Notes under the pieces: generated by a model
Databases searched by the model: none
Seen by the model: the letters and a program-made list of their open reading frames with translations, nothing else
What the model was told of the DNA's origin: nothing
Source: Candidatus Fermentibacterota bacterium
GTDB taxonomy: Bacteria; Fermentibacterota; Fermentibacteria; Fermentibacterales; JCC-6
DNA length: 6,032 bases
Assembly: GCA_030607835.1 (NCBI GenBank)
Contig: JAUWJE010000130.1
Coordinates: 1 to 6,032, forward strand
Reading direction: 5' to 3'
Position numbers and translations under genes: made by a program
Shown here: one piece after another, positions 1 to 4,647 of the stretch
Numbering within the stretch: the first letter of the stretch is position 1
How the letters are laid out: each line of letters opens with the position of its first letter

Positions 1-23
1 AGAACTATGTTCATGTTTTTCAT
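1..23 (-). CDS. Possible start of a further gene, cut by the left edge
   Basis: An ATG at 23-21 is preceded on the minus strand by a G-rich stretch (A followed by seven G, 34-27) that could act as a ribosome binding site about 4-8 nt upstream. It opens a frame reading MKNMNIV before the window ends. It lies 52 bases downstream of the preceding minus-strand gene, in the same direction, so it could be the next gene of that unit. A second in-frame ATG follows at 14-12. Only about eight codons are visible, so no product can be suggested and the call rests on the site alone. Confidence 0.35.
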
Positions 24-75
24 GATCCCCCCCTGTTAATGATTAATGGTCCTGACACATTTTACTTCCACAGGA

Positions 76-402
76 TTAGCCACCAGGTGGCTTCAAAGGC
101 TCGGGGACTATGGGTGAAGCACCCCAGAGTTGCACTGAAAGATTTGTGCAACCAAGAGCCTGCATTTCGGAATTGATGGTAGCATAATCCTCAGATTCGA
201 TGTACTTCAGGCATGATGCCAAGCTGTCAAACTCGGTGTGAACCATGACCTCAGGTGTCGTACGGTAAGGGTTCCGATAGGCACGGAATTCTTTGAGTCC
301 TGGTTGCTTCAGCACGGTCGAAACCCATGACTTGGATCTCTTGTTGTAAGCCTCTATCTGCTCTGCTGGAGGCAGATCCCAAACAGTGATAATCAAAGCC
401 AT
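76..402 (-). CDS. Antibiotic biosynthesis monooxygenase-like (ABM/dimeric alpha-beta barrel) small protein
   Basis: A 108-residue protein that looks like a single small ferredoxin-like alpha/beta domain of the dimeric alpha-beta barrel superfamily. It shows an opening beta strand (ALIITVWDL, 2-10), a helix (about 12-32), a PGLKEFRAYRN strand (34-44), an EVMVHTEFDS strand (51-60), a helix with a conserved-looking aromatic (SCLKYIESEDY, 63-73) and a short C-terminal strand ending in a proline/glycine tail. Proteins of this fold act as cofactor-free monooxygenases, heme-degrading enzymes or simple ligand binders, and the sequence does not say which. A GTG at 411 would add three residues, but it overlaps the Shine-Dalgarno GGAGG (415-411). 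The ATG at 402 has ideal 8-nt spacing and is preferred. It has its own promoter (431-460) and stands apart from the large operon. No signal peptide or membrane segment is visible, so it is probably cytoplasmic. Confidence 0.75.
   Translation of the reverse strand: MALIITVWDLPPAEQIEAYNKRSKSWVSTVLKQPGLKEFRAYRNPYRTTPEVMVHTEFDSLASCLKYIESEDYATINSEMQALGCTNLSVQLWGASPIVPEPLKPPGG
78..92 (-). repeat. Perfect 15-nt hairpin spanning the end of the ABM-like gene
   Basis: AGCCACC-T-GGTGGCT forms a near-perfect palindrome that includes the last codons and the first base of the TAA stop read on the minus strand. No run of T follows it, so it is not a standard intrinsic terminator. It could stabilise the mRNA end or pause polymerase, or be chance (it encodes the Pro-Pro-Gly-Gly tail). 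Confidence 0.4.
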
Positions 403-430
403 TTCTCTCACCTCCTTCCTTTTATCTTAA

Positions 431-460
431 ATATTACTAATAAGATCAATGCTATGTCAA
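431..460 (-). promoter_or_regulatory. Sigma70-type promoter of the ABM-like gene
   Basis: On the minus strand a perfect -35 TTGACA (460-455) is followed after 18 nt by a -10-like TAATAT (436-431, 4 of 6 consensus bases). Transcription would start near 424, giving a leader of about 22 nt that contains only the AGGAAGGAGG ribosome binding site. Position, spacing and the short leader agree well with the downstream start codon at 402. Confidence 0.6.
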
Positions 461-475
461 GTTATCGTTAATAAC
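461..475. promoter_or_regulatory. Dyad GTTAT-N5-ATAAC next to the -35 box (possible operator)
   Basis: A 15-bp inverted repeat (GTTAT, five bases, ATAAC) sits directly upstream of the TTGACA box of the ABM-like gene. Placement against a -35 element is typical of activator or repressor sites, but no regulator is encoded nearby and an AT-rich dyad of this size can occur by chance. Confidence 0.3.
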
Positions 476-491
476 AGTGAGAGCGAGCGGA

Positions 492-546
492 GCGGGATAT
501 TAGCACCGAAACCTTGCCAGAAACCAGTAAGGAGCGCCATCCCCGC
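492..546 (-). repeat. Hairpin unit A of the tRNA-Gly array
   Basis: On the minus strand GCGGG(G)AT at 546-539 pairs with ATCCCGC at 498-492, a seven-pair stem with one bulged G. Inside it TGGCGC (540-535) can pair with GTGCTA (507-502) through two G-U pairs, and CCTT (533-530) with AAGG further in. The outer stem, including the bulged G, matches that of unit B, and the 3' strand followed by TCC repeats the end of the tRNA-Gly. The interior is unlike unit B in sequence and length. Confidence 0.5.
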
Positions 547-564
547 GTTGAGTAAAAAGGTTGT

Positions 565-614
565 GGAGCGGGATATGAGATACCGGTAAATCCTCTAGTC
601 GGCATCCCCGCTCC
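565..614 (-). repeat. Hairpin unit B of the tRNA-Gly array
   Basis: A 50-nt element bounded on the minus strand by GGAGCGGG (614-607) and CCCGCTCC (572-565), with GAT/AT pairs extending the stem across a bulged G exactly as in unit A. An inner stem GATGCCG/CGGTATC (one G-U) is an alternative pairing that competes with the GAT end of the outer stem. The 3' end CCCGCTCCA (572-564) is identical to the tRNA-Gly acceptor 3' strand plus CCA. Its 5' strand can instead pair with the tRNA 3' end in the long hairpin at 607-671, so the two structures exclude one another. Confidence 0.55.
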
Positions 615-671
615 AGAATAAGAAAGCGGACAACGAGAATTTCGTCATCCACTTTCTTATTCTGGAGCGGG
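607..671 (-). repeat. 30-bp hairpin joining the tRNA-Gly 3' end to unit B
   Basis: The outer 20 bp are a perfect inverted repeat (607-626 with 652-671). The next ten positions (627-636 with 642-651) differ from perfect pairing at three places, and in minus-strand RNA all three are G-U pairs, giving an uninterrupted 30-bp stem with a five-base loop. On the plus strand the same three places would be C-A or A-C mismatches. The 5' arm of the RNA begins within the tRNA (CCCGCTCCA, 671-663), so folding it would take away the acceptor 3' strand and CCA. No T run follows, so it does not look like a simple intrinsic terminator. It may be a processing substrate for RNase III-type cleavage or a feature of a repeat. 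Confidence 0.7.
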
Positions 672-738
672 AAACGGGACTTGAACCCGCGACAGCTACC
701 TTGGCAAGGTAGGGCTCTACCAACTGAGCTATTCCCGC
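663..738 (-). tRNA. trnG: tRNA-Gly (anticodon GCC), CCA encoded
   Basis: A complete 76-nt cloverleaf on the minus strand. The acceptor GCGGGAA/TTCCCGC is perfectly paired. The D arm is GCTC-AGTTGGTA-GAGC. The anticodon arm CTACC-TTGCCAA-GGTAG carries GCC in the loop (glycine codons GGC/GGU). A five-base variable loop precedes a T arm GCGGG-TTCAAGT-CCCGT (one G-U). The discriminator base is U73, as usual for bacterial glycine tRNAs, followed by a genome-encoded CCA (665-663). The T-stem 5' strand GCGGG repeats the acceptor 5' strand. It lies inside the hairpin array described separately and is probably transcribed from the promoter at 910-940, with hairpins E and D in its leader. Confidence 0.97.
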
Positions 739-765
739 TCGGTAATGTTGCTAACGCTCTAGTTC

Positions 766-801
766 GAGCGGGGAACCTCACAGATGTTCGGTTTCCCACC
801 C
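766..801 (-). repeat. Hairpin unit D upstream of tRNA-Gly
   Basis: On the minus strand GGGTGGG (801-795) pairs with CCCGCTC (772-766) through seven pairs, two of them G-U. One A-C mismatch then leads into a further AACC/GGTT stem, closing a 12-base loop. Compared with unit E, the C to U change in the 5' strand keeps the stem paired only if the minus strand is the RNA. Confidence 0.55.
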
Positions 802-823
802 AAGTATTGTTTATTTCTAGCTC

Positions 824-856
824 GAGCGGGGAATCGAACCAGTCGATAACCCGCCC
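824..856 (-). repeat. Hairpin unit E, first of the array
   Basis: On the minus strand GGGCGGG (856-850) pairs with CCCGCTC (830-824) through seven pairs with one G-U. After a symmetric 2x2 internal loop there is a perfect ATCGA/TCGAT stem with a five-base loop. The overall shape (7-bp stem, short break, 5-bp stem) is like a tRNA acceptor/T-arm minihelix. The stretch GGTTCGATTCC matches the T-loop consensus by sequence, but it does not fold as a T arm here. Confidence 0.55.
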
Positions 857-909
857 AATGTTTATTTCTGACGCACCGAAAAAACTGTTTTTCACTCACA
901 GAACGGATG

Positions 910-940
910 GATATATCACCTGAAATCCGCTTTTTGTCAA
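910..940 (-). promoter_or_regulatory. Candidate promoter of the tRNA-Gly array
   Basis: Directly after the SPOR gene stop codon, the minus strand has a perfect TTGACA (940-935), then 19 nt, then TATATC (915-910, 4 of 6 bases). A GATATA two bases earlier would give 17-nt spacing. Transcription would start near 903 and run through hairpins E and D into the tRNA. No intrinsic terminator is visible between the SPOR gene and this site, so operon read-through may also contribute. Confidence 0.5.
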
Positions 941-942
941 GG

Positions 943-1401
943 TCAGGGCTCTCTTGTTGTTACCCAGGCATCTGTGAAACCCAGATCCACCAGAACATAC
1001 GAATAATCAACGGCATCTTCTCGCGCAGGGAAGGCGCCAATCCTGACTTTCCAGTACCCGCCGATATGATCAATAAATACAGGGAGTGTTATATCCGCTG
1101 AAATGGATTCAGCTAATCGTTCAGCTGTTTCCTGAGATGTGGCAGCACCTATCTGCACAGTGAAATGTGTACCGGTAAGGATTTCAAATTCTTGCTCATT
1201 ATATGTTTCCTCTGGAATAGAGACACCAATGACTCCAGGGAAATCCGTGAAAGGATCTCCGGTGTATACAGAAGGATCCGAGTATGGATTAATATCTTCA
1301 GTGTCCTCAATCTGATCTGCTTCAGTAGCAATCGTTGTACTACCGCAACCAAGCATTGTAAGCAGAATCAGGAGAATGAATACTTCAGCCGTTTTTATCA
1401 T
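943..1401 (-). CDS. SPOR-domain lipoprotein
   Basis: A 152-residue predicted lipoprotein. Residues 1-18 are a short charged start and a leucine-rich hydrophobic core, ending at a lipobox-like MLG-C with Cys19 as the likely lipidated residue (M at -3 is unusual but tolerated). An acidic, low-complexity linker (27-75) leads to a C-terminal SPOR domain (about 77-149): HFTVQIGAATSQETAERL, then YWKVRIGAF and DLGFTDAWVTT, the usual beta-alpha-beta repeat. SPOR domains bind denuded peptidoglycan glycan strands, often at division sites, so an envelope role is expected; the exact function is unknown. A TTG at 1422 would add seven residues, but a GGAGG ends 6 nt before the ATG at 1401, which is preferred. 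That start lies 17 nt inside the preceding gene, implying translational coupling. It is the last gene of the operon. Confidence 0.85.
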   Translation of the reverse strand: MIKTAEVFILLILLTMLGCGSTTIATEADQIEDTEDINPYSDPSVYTGDPFTDFPGVIGVSIPEETYNEQEFEILTGTHFTVQIGAATSQETAERLAESISADITLPVFIDHIGGYWKVRIGAFPAREDAVDYSYVLVDLGFTDAWVTTREP

Positions 1402-2344
1402 CTGCAGCCTCCTCTGTATCAATGAAGATATCCAGCATCGGAAGCATCAGCTCAGGATGGCCTGTCAGCACTATCGGCGTTCCTACCAGAGCCTTCACTG
1501 GTCTGAATACAACATTGTTTACCGGTCTGTACTGGCTGATCATATCAAAGCTGGCCGCTGTAAAATTACTGATGCTGTTCCCCAGATTGATCGCTGCTGT
1601 AAGGAGTTTCAAGAATACTTCAGGCATTACTACTGCGGAACCCGCATTGATGACCACACCATCGGAAAGAGAAACGATCCTCTCCCCCAGAAGATCAAAA
1701 TCTCTTTCTGCCGCAGAACCGAGTTTCCCCCAGCTGAGTAATGGATGAGGATGTACAATATCTCCTCCAAGAGCAGGATGCACTGTAACCGGAATTCCGG
1801 CACTGCATGCAGATGCCAGAGGACTCACTGCTGCATTACCGTTGAGTCTGAGGATTTCTCTTCCAAGAGCCTCACCCAGGCCGATGGAGTGTTTATCCGC
1901 CAGTTCAACCGCAGATGCATAAATCTCTCCTGTTTCCTTCCACATGCCGAAACTGCCATCGGATATCCCAGCCTCAACATCCTCAGAAGTCTCTCCAAAT
2001 AGAGCCATCTCGATATCGTGAATTGTACCCGCGCCATTTGTAGCCAGGCAGTTGATTCGGCCATCCTGCAGCCATTTAACAAGCAAAGGACCCAGTCCGC
2101 ATTTAATTACATGCCCACCGTACATGAAAATTCTTGCAGCCCCAACATCTCTTGCCTTCAGTATTGAGGAAGCAAGCATCTTCATTTCACGTACTGCCAG
2201 AATGTCGGGAAGTGCTTCTACAAAATCTTCCACTCGCATATGATGACCGGTCATTTTACCAATAAGAAGATCTGCGTTTACTTTACTTGATCGATCCTTC
2301 AGGGATTTCATCCTGAGTTTTTTCCTGTTGAATTCAGTGCTCAA
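1385..2344 (-). CDS. Deoxyhypusine synthase-like protein
   Basis: A 319-residue protein resembling deoxyhypusine synthase (DHS), the NAD- and spermidine-dependent enzyme that modifies eIF5A in eukaryotes and archaea. Visible matches are TNGAGTIHDIEMALFG (102-117, compare DHS NGIHDLE), IPVTVHPALGGD (184-195, compare IPVFCPALTDG), DGVVINAGSAVV (228-239, compare the GMIILGGGVVK strand), FTAASFD (261-267) and TPIVLTGHPELMLPML (289-304, compare the C-terminal QPVKVYADASLVFPLL). By that alignment the catalytic Lys329 of human DHS (motif SWGK) falls in RPVK (281-284), so Lys284 may replace it. An SWGK string at 204-207 lies elsewhere and is probably not equivalent. Bacteria lack eIF5A, so the substrate is unknown; a polyamine or other NAD-linked aminobutyl transfer is possible. 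Start: TTG at 2344, overlapping the truA stop as TTGA, with GGAGGTGA 7 nt upstream; an internal ATG (residue 12) has a weaker site. Family call fairly sure, function not. Confidence 0.7.
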   Translation of the reverse strand: MSTEFNRKKLRMKSLKDRSSKVNADLLIGKMTGHHMRVEDFVEALPDILAVREMKMLASSILKARDVGAARIFMYGGHVIKCGLGPLLVKWLQDGRINCLATNGAGTIHDIEMALFGETSEDVEAGISDGSFGMWKETGEIYASAVELADKHSIGLGEALGREILRLNGNAAVSPLASACSAGIPVTVHPALGGDIVHPHPLLSWGKLGSAAERDFDLLGERIVSLSDGVVINAGSAVVMPEVFLKLLTAAINLGNSISNFTAASFDMISQYRPVNNVVFRPVKALVGTPIVLTGHPELMLPMLDIFIDTEEAADDKNG

Positions 2345-3081
2345 CTGTACCTCACCTCCAGCAGCGTAAGTCCCTTAGCAGGAAGAGACGCTCCGGCTCT
2401 GTTTCTATCTCCGTTTTCAAGAAGCTCAGTAATAAGTTCAGGAGAGTCTGAACCTGAACCAATTCGCACAAGAGTTCCAGCCCAGATTCTGACCAGTCCT
2501 CTTAGAAACCTGTTACCCTGAATAAGAAAAGTCCATCCTGATTGATCCTCCAGGACATTCGCATCAATTACTCTCACTATCCAGTTCGAATTGGAGCTGC
2601 CTTCCTTTGCCATGGCTTTCCAGTCGTTCTCTCCTATCGACAGCGATGCTGCCTTCTGCATCATTTCAACATCGAGTGTATGGGATCCTGGAAGAATATA
2701 GCTGTATCTTGATGCAAGTGGATGTTTCTCTTTCGAGATTCGGTATCTGTAAAGTCTTGAAACAGCATCGAACCTGGCGTGGAATGAGTCTTCAACTCTT
2801 GATAGTGAAGTAACTGCCACATCTCCCGCAAGCATTGAGGGTAATCCGTTTTCTACTCTATCAAACTCACTATCCTTGATATCCGCATGAGCAATCTGCC
2901 CGAGCGCATGTACTCCTGAATCTGTTCTGCCGGATCCTGTGATTCTGATCTTTCTTTCACAAAGTCTTTCAAGTACGGATTCAATCTCACCCTGTACGCT
3001 TCTTGCGCCAGGCTGTAATTGCCATCCGTGGAATTCAGTACCATCATATTCAATTTTCATCATGATTCTGATAAAAGCCAT
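2341..3081 (-). CDS. truA: tRNA pseudouridine(38-40) synthase TruA
   Basis: TruA converts uridines 38, 39 and 40 of the tRNA anticodon arm to pseudouridine, in the cytoplasm, without a cofactor. The 246-residue product has the family landmarks in order: KIEYDGTEFHGWQ (9-21), the active-site block SGRTDSGVHALGQ (50-62) with catalytic Asp54, FHARFDA (100-106), RLYRYRI (109-115) and the C-terminal NRFLRGLVRIWAGTL (190-204). Length is normal for the family. The segment around 151-170, usually close to DFTSFR in other TruA proteins, is divergent (NDWKAMAKEGS) but the fold should be intact. The open frame extends upstream to 3129, but that part lies in the preceding gene and does not look like TruA; ATG 3081 gives the standard N-terminus. 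It starts two bases after the stop of the membrane protein gene with no strong ribosome binding site, so translational coupling is likely. It overlaps the next gene by four bases. Confidence 0.96.
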   Translation of the reverse strand: MAFIRIMMKIEYDGTEFHGWQLQPGARSVQGEIESVLERLCERKIRITGSGRTDSGVHALGQIAHADIKDSEFDRVENGLPSMLAGDVAVTSLSRVEDSFHARFDAVSRLYRYRISKEKHPLASRYSYILPGSHTLDVEMMQKAASLSIGENDWKAMAKEGSSNSNWIVRVIDANVLEDQSGWTFLIQGNRFLRGLVRIWAGTLVRIGSGSDSPELITELLENGDRNRAGASLPAKGLTLLEVRYS

Positions 3082-3083
3082 GC

Positions 3084-3671
3084 CTACAGTACCCCGGAGA
3101 TGCCGGCAAGAAGCAGCAACCAGGCGCAACAGGCCGCAATAACTGGAACAGCATGCGGTTCCTCAACTGAAACATTCTGTACCGGTTCTATTTCATAAAC
3201 GGATGAAAGGGCAATTGTGAAGGACTCGCTGACACTGATGCCATTTTTCCTGCTCCTGCTGAAAACAGTCCTGACCTTGTTAGAGAAAGGTCCCGCAAGT
3301 GAAATCACCATTGCTAGAGTCTCCAGCATTCCGCCCGACTTCACACGATGGGAGGCTGAATGAAGCAGTCTGGACGCTCTCGAAGAACCGAGTGAGCCCG
3401 ACATGAATACGCCTGTCGCAACCGCGGCGGCCCATCTGAGTGACCTTTCAGTCAGCAAAGGATTATCGGAGAGCAACCCCCATATCATTGAAAGAACCGG
3501 AGCAGTAATGAGAAACAGTAATCTTATTAAACCTTTTCCAGTTTTTCCGGCAAGACAGAGAACAGGGAAGATCAGAAAGACAGGAAGAATCTCAATATCC
3601 ACGATGAATGCGGATGCAGGACCCGCAATAAGACCCGCAAAGAGCAGGAGTGAATACCCCGAATCAGTCAT
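3084..3671 (-). CDS. Small integral membrane protein, possibly EcfT/CbiQ-like
   Basis: A 195-residue hydrophobic protein not firmly recognised. Predicted membrane segments lie at about 7-24, 28-42, 48-67, 79-95 and 176-195. Between the fourth and last is a long, basic, partly amphipathic stretch (about 96-160) that would face the cytoplasm. The order (four N-terminal helices, cytoplasmic helices, one C-terminal helix) and the segment LETLAMVISLAGPF (116-129) followed by basic VFSRSRKNG (136-144) recall the region of energy-coupling-factor T subunits that ends in an Ala-Arg-Gly coupling motif. That motif itself is not clear here, and no ATPase or substrate-binding subunit is visible in the window, so this is a weak inference. 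Its ATG overlaps the end of the rluD-like gene by eight bases and it is followed by truA after two bases, so it belongs to the operon. Confidence 0.75.
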   Translation of the reverse strand: MTDSGYSLLLFAGLIAGPASAFIVDIEILPVFLIFPVLCLAGKTGKGLIRLLFLITAPVLSMIWGLLSDNPLLTERSLRWAAAVATGVFMSGSLGSSRASRLLHSASHRVKSGGMLETLAMVISLAGPFSNKVRTVFSRSRKNGISVSESFTIALSSVYEIEPVQNVSVEEPHAVPVIAACCAWLLLLAGISGVL

Positions 3672-4641
3672 TCAAGTCTCTCTCAAGTCTTCTCATTGCC
3701 AGTCTGAATTCCAGAGGAGGAGCCACATTGAATTCCATTTCAGCACCTGTTATCGGATGAATGAAACCCAGTGTTTCAGCGTGAAGCATATGGTGAGAGG
3801 CGAGCCGCAGTACATCATCTACCAATTCTCTATTGCGAACTGTTGAGGCTATCCCTTTCGGACTGTCTCCACCATACTTCGAGTCCGCAATCAATGGACA
3901 TCCCTTTTCAGAAGACATGTGGACTCTTATCTGGTGTGTTCTTCCGGTTTCAAGTCGGCATTCGATCATGCTTGAGAATCTGAATTTTCGAAGAACCTTG
4001 TAATTGGTAACCGCTCTCTTTCCAGCTTGAATGACTCCCATCTTCTGTCGATTACTAAGATCACGACCGACAGGCGCGTCGATTCTGCCCTCATCAGGCT
4101 CGGGAATATGCCAGGCAAGAGCTATGTAACGTCGAATGACTGTTCGAGATGAGAGCTGAAGTGACAATCCTCTGTGAGTAGGGTTGTCCTTGGCGACCAT
4201 CATCAGACCGGTTGTATCCTTATCCAGCCTGTGTACGATCCCGGGACGCAACTCCCCGGAAATACCCGAGAGGTTATCGCAATGCGCAAGCAGCGCATTA
4301 ACAAGAGTGCCGTTCCTGCAGGTACCTGATGGATGAATTATAAGCCCGGCCTGTTTGTTGATTACAAGAAGATGATCATCCTCGAATACTATATCAAGAT
4401 CAATCGACTCCGGAGACAGATCGATTGGTACCGGATCAGGTACTTCAAGTACGATTAACTGCCCTGCTTTTACTTTGAATGCAGGTTTTGCAACGGTGGA
4501 GTCATCAACAGAAACATGTCCGTTGGAGATCAGAGTATTGATATAGCTTCTGCTCTGCTCAATGTCGTCCTGTATAACCAGATACGAATCGAGTCTGAGT
4601 CCGTTCTCTCCCTGTTCGACTACGCTGCGGAAATACTCCAA
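3664..4641 (-). CDS. rluD: RluA/RluD-family 23S rRNA pseudouridine synthase
   Basis: A 325-residue pseudouridine synthase with an N-terminal S4 RNA-binding domain (about 14-75; GLRLDSYL, QSRSYINTLISNGHVSVDD) and an RluA-type catalytic domain. Key parts are INKQAGLIIHPS (94-105), the active-site motif HRLDKDTTG (137-145) with catalytic Asp140, RRYIALAW (170-177), the linker GRDLSNRQKM (192-201) and GRTHQIRVH (233-241). Domain order and length fit RluD, which modifies helix 69 of 23S rRNA (positions 1911, 1915 and 1917 in E. coli) and helps late 50S assembly; RluC-like specificity cannot be excluded from sequence. The only reasonable start is TTG at 4641: an in-frame TAA lies three codons upstream and no ATG or GTG occurs before the S4 domain. 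No Shine-Dalgarno is visible, so it probably depends on translation of the PPIase gene ending six bases before it. Confidence 0.92.
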   Translation of the reverse strand: MEYFRSVVEQGENGLRLDSYLVIQDDIEQSRSYINTLISNGHVSVDDSTVAKPAFKVKAGQLIVLEVPDPVPIDLSPESIDLDIVFEDDHLLVINKQAGLIIHPSGTCRNGTLVNALLAHCDNLSGISGELRPGIVHRLDKDTTGLMMVAKDNPTHRGLSLQLSSRTVIRRYIALAWHIPEPDEGRIDAPVGRDLSNRQKMGVIQAGKRAVTNYKVLRKFRFSSMIECRLETGRTHQIRVHMSSEKGCPLIADSKYGGDSPKGIASTVRNRELVDDVLRLASHHMLHAETLGFIHPITGAEMEFNVAPPLEFRLAMRRLERDLND

Positions 4642-4647
4642 GGCTGA

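Larger units (their letters stand above)
759..869. repeat. Paired direct repeats around hairpins D and E
   Basis: A 17-bp sequence CTAGYTCGAGCGGGGAA occurs at 759-775 and 817-833 with one difference (T/C), 58 bp apart. Eleven bases, TGTTTATTTCT, occur at 808-818 and 859-869, 51 bp apart. Together they define two copies of one unit: conserved flank, conserved outer stem, variable interior. This shows D and E arose by duplication or are members of one repeat family. Confidence 0.65.
488..870 (-). other. tRNA-Gly-centred array of GCGGG/CCCGC hairpins (non-coding)
   Basis: Overview entry for the gene-free stretch between the SPOR lipoprotein and the ABM-like gene. Read on the minus strand it contains, in order, hairpin E (856-824), hairpin D (801-766), tRNA-Gly(GCC) (738-663), a 30-bp hairpin that starts inside the tRNA 3' end (671-607), hairpin B (614-565) and hairpin A (546-492). 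All outer stems use the strands GCGGG/CCCGC (E and D: GGGYGGG/CCCGCTC), matching the acceptor stem of the tRNA; the inner parts differ. Variation in stems tends to be G-U in the minus-strand RNA, pointing to transcription in the tRNA direction. Reading frames that cross the region translate tRNA sequence and are not credible genes. The region might be a structured precursor RNA, decayed tRNA-Gly copies, or an uncharacterised repeat family. Confidence 0.5.

Noticed and set aside
204..302. Intrinsic terminator after the ABM-like gene elsewhere in its 3' region
   Set aside because: No GC-rich stem followed by a T run was found; only the hairpin at 78-92 stands out and it lacks the T run.
824..856. 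Unit E as a real second tRNA (it contains GGTTCGATTCC)
   Set aside because: No D arm, anticodon arm or properly paired T stem can be formed; only 33 nt lie between the outer strands.
488..870. CRISPR array
   Set aside because: The recurring pieces are short, inverted and irregularly spaced, with no constant direct repeat plus unique spacers and no cas genes.
488..870. Integron attC array
   Set aside because: The hairpins lack the GTTRRRY/RYYYAAC core sites, carry no cassette genes between them and no integrase is present.
500..895. Long minus-strand open frame (131 codons) through the tRNA region
   Set aside because: It translates the tRNA-Gly and the hairpin units (the SSVGRA-type peptide is a known artefact of tRNA genes), has no ribosome binding site and no protein-like composition.
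870..900. AAAAACAGTTTTTT hairpin as terminator of the six-gene operon
   Set aside because: The stem is made only of A-T pairs and the T run forms the stem itself, leaving none after it; it also lies downstream of the likely tRNA promoter.
681..923. Plus-strand open frame of 80 codons across the tRNA
   Set aside because: Antisense to the tRNA and its leader, no start signal, explained by the RNA features.
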